In this document: piece by piece, positions 1 through 8,018 of the stretch
Layout: every line of letters starts with the position of its first letter
Position numbering within the stretch: position 1 is the first letter of the stretch
Assembly: GCA_963767715.1 (NCBI GenBank)
Contig: CAVYFA010000007.1
Location: 1-64,000, forward strand
DNA length: 64,000 bases
Origin: CAVSXS01 sp963767715
GTDB lineage: Bacteria; Chloroflexota; Ktedonobacteria; Ktedonobacterales; Ktedonobacteraceae
Direction of reading: 5' to 3'
Notes under the pieces: model-generated
The model's input: only the letters and a program-made list of their open reading frames with translations
The model's database searches: none
What the model was told of the DNA's origin: nothing
Made by a program: the position numbers and the translations under genes

Positions 1-42
1 GTGGAAGGGTGGTGGGGGCGCTTGCGCCGCCCTTTTCATTCC
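1..42. repeat. partial dispersed GC-rich repeat
   Basis: The first 40 bases (GGGTGGTGGGGGCGCTTGCG followed by CCGCCCTTTTCATTCC) resemble the 3' half of the repeat family seen again near 1914, 29260, 29530, 31540, 31601 and 61004. The copy is cut by the window edge, so it is a weak match. Confidence 0.3.
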
Positions 43-72
43 CCTTTCACTTACATCGAGGCATGCAAAGTC

Positions 73-459
73 TTAAACCACAGTCGTCACAATTGCATAG
101 AGCGCGGCAACCACCAGCAACACGCAATAGCTGCCAACGAGCACGCCCGATATCCGCTCCATCCCAGCCCTGGACCTGGGGCGGAAAGAGCGCAAAGCCA
201 GGCGCAGCGCGATGCCGATGATAACGGCTAGCAGGAAGAAGTCAAAAACGCGAACTGCCCCCGCCCCATTGAACAAAGCGAACGTAACGCCTACCGCGCT
301 AAACACCAGCAAACCACCGAAAATGTCGGCGGCGGCAAACACCACGAAAAATCCGTCATCAAACTTGCGTCTCAAAATTTGAGGGGTAATCCACAAGAGT
401 AGAATAATCCCGCCGATATAGGCGATGATAGACACGATAGTCAAAGGTACAGGCGACAT
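73..459 (-). CDS. small four-helix membrane protein, function unknown
   Basis: The protein has about 128 residues from the ATG at 459, which is preceded by a G-rich ribosome site (CTGGGGG) and lies 4 bases after the stop of the upstream lipoprotein frame. A longer start at 489 would overlap that gene. It shows four hydrophobic segments: an N-terminal helix (about residues 5-27), a helix rich in Phe, Ala and Gly, a third around the FFLLAVIIGIALRL motif, and a C-terminal helix. A basic loop (RSFRPRSRAG) separates helices three and four. I see no catalytic motif and do not recognise the family. It probably forms an operon with the upstream lipoprotein, so a cell-envelope role is likely but unproven. 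Confidence 0.7.
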   Translation of the reverse strand: MSPVPLTIVSIIAYIGGIILLLWITPQILRRKFDDGFFVVFAAADIFGGLLVFSAVGVTFALFNGAGAVRVFDFFLLAVIIGIALRLALRSFRPRSRAGMERISGVLVGSYCVLLVVAALYAIVTTVV

Positions 460-463
460 ACTA

Positions 464-1402
464 TTACCCCCAGGCGAAGTCACGCGCATTCGTTAGTAGA
501 AGCTGGCCCTGTTCGCTCCCAATAGTATAGACGTACATACTTCCCTTATCGCCAACATCGCTGACATCCAGGCTGGAAAGCGCAAACGCCTTGCCATCCG
601 ACTGCCAGGCAGCCGGGCCCGCCGCGTTCAGTCCATACGCCTGCATGCTAGCCGGGTTCGCCAGCGTCGCACTATACGGACCATTCTGGTTCAACAGGTG
701 CGCCTGGCTCGCCACCACCGTCTGGCTATCCGGCCCCCATGCCAGCAGCAAATCATGCGCGAGCATTGCGGCCGGCAGACCCGTAAAAAGCGGCGTGATC
801 GTATGGTCGCTCAAACTCAACGCCTGCACACTGCTGCCCGGCGACCCCGAGGCAACCTGCGCAACCAACTGCGCGCCATCCGGCGAGATAGCCCATCCCG
901 GCATCTCCAATGATCCACTCTGCGCAGATCCGCACCACGCTTCGCTTCCTGCAGAGAATACACTGCTGCTCGCGGACTGTGGATGATCGACGGCGCGGCG
1001 ATAAATGATAAACTGGCTTGCCTGTTCGAATGGATGCGTGACCACCTGGTAGTACAACTCGCCGCCATTGTATTGCATAGAGAGCAACAACGGTTGATTG
1101 CCCCGCTCCGTAAAGATCGTCGCGACGCCTAACGAACTCAATGAGAGAACCGGCGACAGCTTCCTCGTCGCTGTATCGTAGCGATACAACCCTGCCGTAG
1201 CGCTCGTTTTGCCGATAACGCCATTGTACCATGCCAGAAGATGAGTTGCGTCTTCCCAAAATACATATTGCCAGTACCCATTGTACGGGCTACTTGCCAG
1301 CGCATCGCCTTTATCCGCTGGAACAACTACCTGCGTCGCTTGCATGCTGCCGGTATTCAACACATACAAGGCTCCATTCGCGCCAAAATCGGGCGCGGGC
1401 AA
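464..1402 (-). CDS. C-terminal part of a frameshifted beta-propeller-like lipoprotein
   Basis: This frame carries repeated short strands typical of TolB/WD40-like propellers (for example YWQYVFWEDATHLLAWYNG, WAISPDGAQLVAQ, LLAWGPDSQTVVASQ). It opens at a TTG (1402) with no ribosome site, and its N-terminal residues continue the sense of the overlapping frame 1357-1788. One missing base in the Gly-coding run near 1403-1425 would join both frames into a single secreted lipoprotein of about 440 residues that begins at 1788. No slippery heptamer is visible, so I read this as an indel (mutation or sequencing error) rather than programmed frameshifting. Propeller proteins of this type usually bind partners or polymers at the cell surface; no enzyme motif is visible. 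Confidence 0.65.
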   Translation of the reverse strand: MPAPDFGANGALYVLNTGSMQATQVVVPADKGDALASSPYNGYWQYVFWEDATHLLAWYNGVIGKTSATAGLYRYDTATRKLSPVLSLSSLGVATIFTERGNQPLLLSMQYNGGELYYQVVTHPFEQASQFIIYRRAVDHPQSASSSVFSAGSEAWCGSAQSGSLEMPGWAISPDGAQLVAQVASGSPGSSVQALSLSDHTITPLFTGLPAAMLAHDLLLAWGPDSQTVVASQAHLLNQNGPYSATLANPASMQAYGLNAAGPAAWQSDGKAFALSSLDVSDVGDKGSMYVYTIGSEQGQLLLTNARDFAWG

Positions 1403-1788
1403 CCTCCACCGCCCAGTCCTGCCGGGCGCGCATTCATGATAAAGGCAATATGCCCATCACCCGGAGACCATACCGGCGTATGCCATGAGACATCCGGCAA
1501 ATTCGCATACTGAAAAGAAGTGGCCCGCACCGGCTGCCTGCCTTTCAGCGCGACCCACAACTGCTGATCGCGCACAAAAGCATATGTTGACCCCAATGCT
1601 TCAGGCGAGGCTGGCTGGATATGCTCCTCCGCCGCACCTGGCGAAGCAATCACTGCCGGTGTGCCATTGCCCATGTCGGGTGTGCCACTGGGGATCGTGC
1701 CCGCGCCCGGTATGTTGCATGAGGCCAGCGCCAGACCAGCAGCCAGCGGAACAAACAACATGATGAACCGGCATTTATGTATATGCAT
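1357..1788 (-). CDS. N-terminal part of the same lipoprotein (signal peptide and lipobox)
   Basis: It starts with a basic n-region, a hydrophobic stretch and a lipobox LALASC with the acylated Cys at residue 24, so the product should be a membrane-anchored lipoprotein. A linker rich in Pro, Gly and Thr follows, then the first propeller strands (AFVRDQQLWVAL, WSPGDGHIAFIMNA). After the last strand the frame runs into a Gly-rich, out-of-frame tail and stops, while the propeller continues in the -1 frame (464-1402). The intact gene would be 464-1788. Upstream at 1789-1850 lies an AT-rich leader that could hold the promoter. Confidence 0.65.
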   Translation of the reverse strand: MHIHKCRFIMLFVPLAAGLALASCNIPGAGTIPSGTPDMGNGTPAVIASPGAAEEHIQPASPEALGSTYAFVRDQQLWVALKGRQPVRATSFQYANLPDVSWHTPVWSPGDGHIAFIMNARPAGLGGGGCPRPILARMEPCMC

Positions 1789-1913
1789 CGCATGAACCTC
1801 TTACCCATTTTACTTGAGCAATATATTTCAGCATATACCAACGTGCCTAAGCAAGTGAATTAGTGTGGGTAATTCAGGCTAGTCATTGGCCCTCCGTCCA
1901 TCCGGGGAAAATT

Positions 1914-1978
1914 CCTGTAAGGGCGGGAGTGGAGAGGGGTGGGGTGGGGACCCTTGGGTCGCCCTCCTTCACCCAAAC
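1914..1978. repeat. dispersed GC-rich repeat, copy B
   Basis: The copy starts CTGTAAGGGCGGGAGTGGAG and continues to GGGACCCTTGGGTCGCCCTC. It is very close to copies at about 29530 and 61004. It lies between the promoter side of the lipoprotein gene and the DNA methyltransferase, outside coding sequence. Confidence 0.7.
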
Positions 1979-2082
1979 GATGTAGACCCCGGCCATTCAA
2001 AGCATTGACAGCGGACAGCTTCTTGCTTATGATGCAGAATAATGAAGCCACTGCAAACAACTTGGCGAAAAGGCACAAATCA

Positions 2083-3171
2083 ATGGCCGAACTCATCTGG
2101 AAAAATAAATCGAAATTTCCTCCAAATAATAGACCCGGCGACTATCTTTACAGGCTCATCACTACCAGTACTTTCCCTTCGACTTCACAAGCGGCTTATC
2201 CCGCTGACGATCATTCCCCCTCTGCCGCCTGGCACAATCGCCTCGTGCATGGCAACGCCTCGTTCGTTCTGCCGGCGCTACTCCCCGAATTCGCCGGAAT
2301 GGTCGACCTGGTCTACATCGACCCGCCGTTTATGACCGGTCGAGATTTCAAGAGCGGCTCACAACTCGCTTACAGTGATAAGTGGGGCAACCGCCCGTCC
2401 AACCTGTCCACGCTTGACAGCTACCTCGCCTGGCTATACGAAATATTCTCGCTATTGCACAGCTTGCTGGCCCCCGATGGCAGCCTGTATGTTCACCTCG
2501 ATTGGCGCGCCATCCACTACGCCAAAGTGCTGCTCGATGAAGTTTTCGGCCTGAGCCTGGACGCCGATGGCCCGGGCTTTAAGAATGAAATCATCTGGCA
2601 TTACCAGTCGGGCGGGCGCACCTTCAAACACTACGCGCGCAAACACGATACGATCTTGCTCTATACCAAATCTGCCGATTTTTGCTTCCACCCGGAACGC
2701 ATTGGTGAACGCAGGGGCGCGCAGAAACGCAATCATATGCGCAGGGAACTGGATGCGGATGGACAGGTACATTGGACGATCAGAAGCTCCGGGCGCGTAT
2801 ACTCTTATAGTGAGAACTCGCTGATGACTCCCGCGGATGTTTGGAGCGATATCAATCACCTGCAGCAGAAGGACCCCGAACGTTCTGGATACGCTACACA
2901 GAAGCCGGCGGCCCTGCTCGAACGCATCATCCTGGCCTCATCAGAGCAACACGATCTCGTACTCGACTGCTTCTGCGGCAGCGGCGTCACGCCGAGCGTG
3001 GCACAGCGCCTCAACCGGCGCTGGATTGCCTGCGATCAGGGCGAGCTTGCCATTGCGACAAGCCGCGAGCGCCTGTTAAAACAGGAACTCAACTACCCTT
3101 TTGCCGTACAACGGCTCGAAGTGACGCGCTCTGCTCATGAAACCGCTTCACCGTATGATATAATCGAGTGA
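2083..3171 (+). CDS. site-specific DNA methyltransferase, beta-type N4/N6 class
   Basis: This is an amino-methyltransferase that transfers a methyl group from S-adenosylmethionine to adenine N6 or cytosine N4 in DNA. The catalytic motif IV (YIDPPF) is near residue 79 and the SAM-binding motif I (DCFCGSG) near residue 296. The order motif IV then motif I places it in the beta class. The start at 2083 is chosen because the protein then begins MAELIW, the usual opening of this family, and AAAAGG lies 9 bases upstream; earlier in-frame ATGs (2029, 1939) fall in the dispersed repeat or lack a ribosome site. About 362 residues. No restriction endonuclease is adjacent, so it is either an orphan (regulatory) methyltransferase or the partner of a distant nuclease. 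Confidence 0.88.
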   Translation: MAELIWKNKSKFPPNNRPGDYLYRLITTSTFPSTSQAAYPADDHSPSAAWHNRLVHGNASFVLPALLPEFAGMVDLVYIDPPFMTGRDFKSGSQLAYSDKWGNRPSNLSTLDSYLAWLYEIFSLLHSLLAPDGSLYVHLDWRAIHYAKVLLDEVFGLSLDADGPGFKNEIIWHYQSGGRTFKHYARKHDTILLYTKSADFCFHPERIGERRGAQKRNHMRRELDADGQVHWTIRSSGRVYSYSENSLMTPADVWSDINHLQQKDPERSGYATQKPAALLERIILASSEQHDLVLDCFCGSGVTPSVAQRLNRRWIACDQGELAIATSRERLLKQELNYPFAVQRLEVTRSAHETASPYDIIE

Positions 3172-3234
3172 GCAAGGAAGCAGAAAACACGACAACGTAA
3201 CCACTTCACGCGAGAGAAAAGCGAAGACAGATCG

Positions 3235-4044
3235 ATGCTAGAACTGCTACAACAGCTATTCCGCCATGTGCGCTCCTATATACATTCCGATGCCTTCAAT
3301 CGCCAGAGCGTGTATTCCCAGTCAAATGACCATACAACCATGCTCTTTGATCGCGAGGCGGAGGATATCATCATCAGCGGGTTGATCGAGAGCAAGTACA
3401 GCTTCGAGATCATTACCGAGGAGCGCCCTTCATTTTCAACCCAGCCATCTCCAGCCTACCGTATCGTCATCGACCCGGTAGACGGCTCGACCAACGTGGA
3501 ACATGGCATCAGGACTGCCGCGCTTGCGCTGGCTGTACTACCCATTGACGCGCCCGTCACGCCGGAGCAGGTCCTGTGGGCCCTGGTGGGTGAACTTTAT
3601 AGTGGCACGGTCTACGAAGCCAGCCGGGGAGATGGGGCCTTCTGCAACGGGCGCAGGTGCCAGATCAGCAGTACCAGCGCCTATAACCAGAGCCTGCTTG
3701 GCATCAACATGGATGCACGCTGTCGCGATCCCCTGCGTGCGCTCCTGCTCGAAGGCGAGCCACCAGCATATGTGCGCCGTTCGGGCAGTACTGCCATGGA
3801 CGTTGTCTACGTCGCGAATGGCGCATACGATGCCTACATTGACATAGGGGGTGAGCTTACCGGCGAGTCTTTCCTGGCATCGGCCAGTATCGTCATCGAG
3901 GCAGGCGGTACCGTCACCGATGAGCAGGGCAACCCCCTGCGCCCGGTCAAGTCGCTCGATGAGCGTTACTCCATCATCGCCGCTGGAAGCAAGACCTTGC
4001 ACAAGACCATCCTCAAAAGGGTACGGGGCGCGAAAGCAAAATAG
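3235..4044 (+). CDS. inositol monophosphatase/FBPase-like protein
   Basis: About 269 residues, the normal length for the lithium-sensitive phosphatase superfamily, which removes phosphate from inositol phosphates, fructose bisphosphate or PAP. Two metal-site motifs are visible: ITEE (about residues 60-63) and DPVDGSTN (about 81-88). The third family motif, W-D-x-A-A-G before the EAGG loop, is replaced by E-S-F-L-A-S, so the Asp that normally holds the second metal is absent. The protein may be a weak or repurposed phosphatase. It follows the methyltransferase by 63 bases on the same strand and could be co-transcribed. Substrate cannot be told from sequence. Confidence 0.8.
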   Translation: MLELLQQLFRHVRSYIHSDAFNRQSVYSQSNDHTTMLFDREAEDIIISGLIESKYSFEIITEERPSFSTQPSPAYRIVIDPVDGSTNVEHGIRTAALALAVLPIDAPVTPEQVLWALVGELYSGTVYEASRGDGAFCNGRRCQISSTSAYNQSLLGINMDARCRDPLRALLLEGEPPAYVRRSGSTAMDVVYVANGAYDAYIDIGGELTGESFLASASIVIEAGGTVTDEQGNPLRPVKSLDERYSIIAAGSKTLHKTILKRVRGAKAK

Positions 4045-4058
4045 CTCGAATTGCCCGG

Positions 4059-4931
4059 CTAGCGCGGCACCAGCACGACACTGAAGCCGTCCCACCAAGA
4101 CAGGAACTGCGCGTAGGTCATGGCCGTGCGGTTTGCGGGCGAGGAGTCGGCAACATAGATGTAGGTGTTATCCGCGCCGCGCACAACCATGATGTGCCCA
4201 GGATTTCCTACTATTACGGGATAGCCCTTGTTGACCGTATAGATCAGCGCCTGGAGCGTTCTGGGCGGATTAGGCAGCGCCTTGAAGCCAAAATAACTCG
4301 CCGTTTCAGCAACAGCAGGTTCGCCACCGGTCAGTCCTTGCGCTACATTCCACACCCCCAGATTGTACTCTTTCTCTAAGAAATCGGCGGCGATATAGTG
4401 ATGGCCATAGGCATTAATCACCATCTCCATTGAAATACCCGAGCAGGAAGACCAGGACCACACCTGCCATTCATAATTTGTGTAGTATTGATCGCGTAAG
4501 GCGGAATCAATACGCACGACGTTCGCCGTGGCCGAATACGGCATGGGGGGCAGCTCGGTGCTGATATCAAACCCCTGGGGATTGCCCGATAAGCTGAGTG
4601 CGCTGAATCCTCGCCGAATACCGTTGAACGCCCCGTCGGCCAGGCCCGTCTGCATAAATAACGCCAGCATTACCATCAAGATAAGCGCGCCAGAAACAAA
4701 GGTGCGGTGACGCCTGTACCAATCACCGGAGAAGGTCAGCTCCGCCGCTGGCTCAACGCCGGTCAAAGGCGCCGTGTTAGCAGGGGAAATAGCATTCAAG
4801 CGCAGGCCTGTCGTCTGCTGAACCGCGAGCCGCGCCCGGCGTTTACGCGCGAGCATGGCGCTGGCTAAAAGACTGATCGTAATCGACAGCATCACACTGA
4901 TAAGTAGCACAGTGATGATAGCCGAAAGCAT
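4059..4931 (-). CDS. membrane-anchored C39-like cysteine peptidase domain protein
   Basis: 290 residues. An N-terminal membrane helix (about 1-28) with a basic stop (RKRRAR), a second helix (about 82-102), then an extracellular domain. That domain has the papain-like pattern of the C39_2 family: Cys near residue 163 (SSCSGISMEM), His near 246 (PGHIMVVRG) and Asp near 257 (VADSS). The family cleaves peptides or acts as an inactive binding scaffold; the Cys/His/Asp set here looks intact. The start at 4931 has GAGG six bases upstream. It is convergent with the phosphatase gene with only 14 bases between the stops. Confidence 0.78.
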   Translation of the reverse strand: MLSAIITVLLISVMLSITISLLASAMLARKRRARLAVQQTTGLRLNAISPANTAPLTGVEPAAELTFSGDWYRRHRTFVSGALILMVMLALFMQTGLADGAFNGIRRGFSALSLSGNPQGFDISTELPPMPYSATANVVRIDSALRDQYYTNYEWQVWSWSSCSGISMEMVINAYGHHYIAADFLEKEYNLGVWNVAQGLTGGEPAVAETASYFGFKALPNPPRTLQALIYTVNKGYPVIVGNPGHIMVVRGADNTYIYVADSSPANRTAMTYAQFLSWWDGFSVVLVPR

Positions 4932-5440
4932 ACACTACCTCGCTACAGTACTCAAATAATTCACTGTCCAGTATAACGGATAGCGGCCGAGATTCCTAAG
5001 AACCGCCCAAAATACAGCCAGTTTAGGCTATGCTGCTCAACAAAGCCCTCAACCTGATTATTTTTGACACAACAGAGCAGCTTACTCACTAGCTATAAAC
5101 TGATGAGGGTTCCTGAATTTGGAAATTTGGGGACGGTAGTGAACAGAAAGTACTGGTTGCGACTACATCTCGTGCTCCACTCCGCTCGCATCCCTCGCAC
5201 CGACCAGTTCAGTCTTCTGACTAGGGGTACTAGAGCATGGTTCGTATCTATTGAGCTAAACAAAGATCGAGACATTTGCTTGATTGACAGGTGTGGACGA
5301 TTTGTTGATGAGGGCAACCAATCTTTGATGCTGCCGCCCTTCAGCGCGGCCATGTCGCCCTCGTCAACAAACGGACGCTTGTCAAGATCAACACCTATCT
5401 CTTGTCGGCATGATAGTGTAAAACCCTGGCGCAGCTAGCG
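4932..5440. other. intergenic stretch with no supported gene
   Basis: About 500 bases between the C39-like gene and the gene at 5441. Minus-strand codons from about 5440 to 5100 stay open (containing VDLDKRPFVDEGDMAAL) but have no start with a ribosome site and match nothing I recognise; a plus-strand frame over the same bases is equally unsupported. It may be the remnant of a gene. Confidence 0.4.
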
Positions 5441-5791
5441 CTACATGAGAGGTATTGGTACATATTGCACGTGATCGTCATCAAAGAGCACGCTCCCGGT
5501 TTCTTGGACAGCCGCAAATGTAGCCGCATCAAGCGTGAAGGCAACATAGCCCTGGTAGGTACCAAGATACCAGATCTTCCCCACCTCCTGCACATCCCAC
5601 AGAGCGGTATTGGGCCGCTGGCGGCTGACACGAAATTCCATTCCCGGTTGCAGATAGGACCGAGAAGAGGATGCCGCCAGCCGGGCGAGCGCCTCCTGAG
5701 GAGTTGCCACAGAGGGATAGTAGGTGTAGATCAGGATCTCTGAACTCAGTTCGATGCCATCCGCATCTACATCCAAGAAAGGTCTCGCCAT
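5441..5791 (-). CDS. hypothetical protein of about 116 residues
   Basis: Soluble, mixed alpha/beta-looking protein with no signal peptide and no motif I recognise. The ATG at 5791 is chosen because GAGGAG sits nine bases upstream; the GTG at 5797 would be too close to that site. It lies 18 bases after the methyltransferase stop, so the two are probably one operon. The C-terminal half is rich in strand-forming residues (YQGYVAFTLD, DDHVQYVPI). Confidence 0.65.
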   Translation of the reverse strand: MARPFLDVDADGIELSSEILIYTYYPSVATPQEALARLAASSSRSYLQPGMEFRVSRQRPNTALWDVQEVGKIWYLGTYQGYVAFTLDAATFAAVQETGSVLFDDDHVQYVPIPLM

Positions 5792-5809
5792 GTCCACTTT
5801 CTCCTCTCA

Positions 5810-6553
5810 TCAGTGAGTTCCGAGCAATGGAGCTTGTTTCCCAAAGCGAGCAACGAGTGCAACCGGAACCGCTGTATAGGCTGAAATGCGCTCTGCAATC
5901 GACCCCGTTGCCTGTGGCTCTCTGATCTGTTCCAGTTTCAACCCCACATCCAGGAAACGCTGGAGATACGTACTGACGGTTCGATGGTAGGAGCCGACAC
6001 GACCTCGCACACTAAGCGGATTGGGTGAAAACCAGAGGCCCTCTTCAAAATAGCTCTGCGGGCGTTGTTGCAAGCCCCCCTCGGCGGAGGTCACCGGAGC
6101 ACAGGGGTGGAGAATGGAGAAAATAAGCCATCCACCCGGGCGGAGGATGCGTTGGATCGTGTGCGCCGCAGCAGGCAAATCTTCAATGTCCATGAGTGCC
6201 AGGTTGCACAGGACTCCATCGAAGAGGGCATCGGAGAAGGAGGAAAGCGACTGGGCATCTTCATGCACGTAGACTATCCCTAACGGGTCCCTTCTCTCCT
6301 CCTCGCGCGCAATGTCGAGCAGCTTTGAAGAGAGATCGACCCCGCGCACGCTCGCTGCTCCTCGTTTGGCCACCTCCCGTGCCACTACGCCTTGTCCGCA
6401 AGCCAGGTCGCACAGATCGAGCCCGCTGACCTCGTCAGCGAGAGACAAAAGCGTATCGAGCACCGTATCGTGCAGCATGCTGCGTGCGCGCACGCATTGA
6501 TCGTACCACTCTGCGATGCCATCATATCCCTGGATGTGTTCAGGTTTCGTCAC
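5810..6553 (-). CDS. class I SAM-dependent methyltransferase
   Basis: 247 residues with the Rossmann-type SAM fold. Motif I reads LCDLACGQG (about residues 47-55), the acidic end of strand 2 is VRGVDLS, and the post-motif DGVLCNLALMDIEDL plus LRPGGWLIFSI complete the family pattern of UbiE/COQ5-like small-molecule methyltransferases. The substrate is not evident. It is the first gene of a two-gene operon with the hypothetical protein at 5441-5791. Confidence 0.85.
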   Translation of the reverse strand: MTKPEHIQGYDGIAEWYDQCVRARSMLHDTVLDTLLSLADEVSGLDLCDLACGQGVVAREVAKRGAASVRGVDLSSKLLDIAREEERRDPLGIVYVHEDAQSLSSFSDALFDGVLCNLALMDIEDLPAAAHTIQRILRPGGWLIFSILHPCAPVTSAEGGLQQRPQSYFEEGLWFSPNPLSVRGRVGSYHRTVSTYLQRFLDVGLKLEQIREPQATGSIAERISAYTAVPVALVARFGKQAPLLGTH

Positions 6554-6669
6554 GGCGTCCTCTCCCTCAATGACGTTTCACCTCACCTCACCTCGAGGCG
6601 ATAGTCCCAGAAAGTTACCAGTAAGCACTACGCATTGGTCATACGCAAATCGAGACCTGTCATCAATTC

Positions 6670-6906
6670 TTACCCTCTTCCCCCTTCAGCCCTGGCGCTG
6701 ACCGGTTCAGGCTGCTGCGCCTGGTTGCCGAGCGCTGGCGGGATCTCTTGCTCTTCAGGAGTCGTAATTTCCTTCATACTCTTCCGATACTCCTTGATGC
6801 TCTTGCCGATTGCTGCGCCCATCTCGGGCAGCTTTTTCGGCCCAAAGATCACCAGGGCGATCACCAGGATGATGATCAAGTCGAAGCCGTGAAAACCGGG
6901 TAACAT
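6670..6906 (-). CDS. tatA: TatA-like twin-arginine translocase subunit
   Basis: 78 residues. One N-terminal membrane helix (LIIILVIALVIF), the hinge motif FGPKKLPE at about residues 21-28, an amphipathic helix (GAAIGKSIKEYRKSMKEI) and a short Pro/Gln-rich tail: the full TatA/E plan. TatA multimers form the pore that moves folded proteins carrying RR leaders. The start at 6906 has AAAGGA upstream; a longer frame to 6930 has no better site. It lies 87 bases downstream of a Tat-signal protein on the same strand, and a second near-identical tatA sits beside another such protein at 10090. No tatC is in the window. Confidence 0.93.
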   Translation of the reverse strand: MLPGFHGFDLIIILVIALVIFGPKKLPEMGAAIGKSIKEYRKSMKEITTPEEQEIPPALGNQAQQPEPVSARAEGGRG

Positions 6907-6993
6907 ATCGTCTTTCCTTTCTGTCTTCAATGGGGGTGCAACGAGTCACCCTCATTGAAGCATGACAGAGTGTCTTGCAGGACGGACCTGATA

Positions 6994-7896
6994 TCAGACA
7001 CATTGTCCGTTTTGACACGTTTGATTTGCACTACATACATGTCCACAAGTGCCGCAGTTGCCGTGGCTGGTCTGCAAGTTGACGCATTTGCCATTACAGA
7101 GCGTTAGACCCGACGTGCAGCCGCACATGCCGTTCTGGCAAATCTCGCCTGATGGGCAGGCGTTGCCACAGCTTCCACAGTTGTTGTTATCGCTCGAGGT
7201 GTCAACACAGGTACCAGAGCAAAGCGTTTGTCCTGACGGGCAGGCGCAGGCGCCGCTCTGGCAGGTCTGCCCACCTGAGCAGGCGTTGCCGCATCCCCCG
7301 CAGTTATTGTTATCGCTCGAGGTATCCACGCAAGTGCCCGAGCAGGGTGTTTGCCCCGCTGGACAACTACACGCGCCGTTCTGACAGCTTTCTCCAGTCA
7401 GGCAAACAATGCCGCATCCCCCACAGTTATTGTTATCGCTCGACGTATCAATACAGGAGCCATTGCAAGAAGTCTGACCTGAGGGACAACTGCAGGTCCC
7501 GTTCTGACAGGTCTGTCCACCACTACACACAGTGCCGCATCCCCCACAGTTATTGTTATCAGATTGCGTATTCGTGCACATCCCATTGCATACGGTTTGG
7601 CCCGCTGAGCACGCACAACCGCCATTCGCACATATAAAACTCGGTGGACAACAGATTGGGGGAGCATTAGGTGCAGGGCCCGGACAACACACTGACAATA
7701 AATCTGGGCAGCAGACGATCAGCGGAAGAGAACCGCACTGGTAAAAGCCATTTCCACAAGGTGAGTTTGCCAGCGCGCTCTCGGTTCTGAGGCCCAGCAC
7801 TCCGGCAGCGGCTCCGGCCATGAATTTTAGCGTCCACCTGCGTGGCCGAGAGGTGGCTAACCACCGCGTCAGGTTATCAAATCTTTTGTCATCCAT
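6994..7896 (-). CDS. Tat-exported cysteine-rich repeat protein 1
   Basis: 300 residues. The twin-arginine leader has RR at residues 19-20 (RPRRWTLKF) followed by a hydrophobic Ala/Gly/Val stretch and an ALA site near residue 43. After a short CC-rich head come five tandem units of about 41 residues with the pattern C-x-G-x-C-x(9)-NNC-GGCG, a second C-x(5)-C pair, then C-x-C-P. The repeat is known from large exported proteins of myxobacteria and Ktedonobacteria; its function is unknown. Eight or so Cys per unit suggests every unit is held by disulfides. A tatA gene follows directly. At the DNA level the units repeat about every 123 bases, so antisense open frames here are artefacts. Confidence 0.85.
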   Translation of the reverse strand: MDDKRFDNLTRWLATSRPRRWTLKFMAGAAAGVLGLRTESALANSPCGNGFYQCGSLPLIVCCPDLLSVCCPGPAPNAPPICCPPSFICANGGCACSAGQTVCNGMCTNTQSDNNNCGGCGTVCSGGQTCQNGTCSCPSGQTSCNGSCIDTSSDNNNCGGCGIVCLTGESCQNGACSCPAGQTPCSGTCVDTSSDNNNCGGCGNACSGGQTCQSGACACPSGQTLCSGTCVDTSSDNNNCGSCGNACPSGEICQNGMCGCTSGLTLCNGKCVNLQTSHGNCGTCGHVCSANQTCQNGQCV

Positions 7897-8018
7897 CGCA
7901 CATGTTCTTTCTCTACGCTATTCGATACTTCGCCAGGCGAGTTGAGCACAAGCCCGAGGTAGATGCCCTCGGCTGGCCGGTCGATCAAGGATCGCCATGG
8001 CCAGCCGGGGTCCCCATC

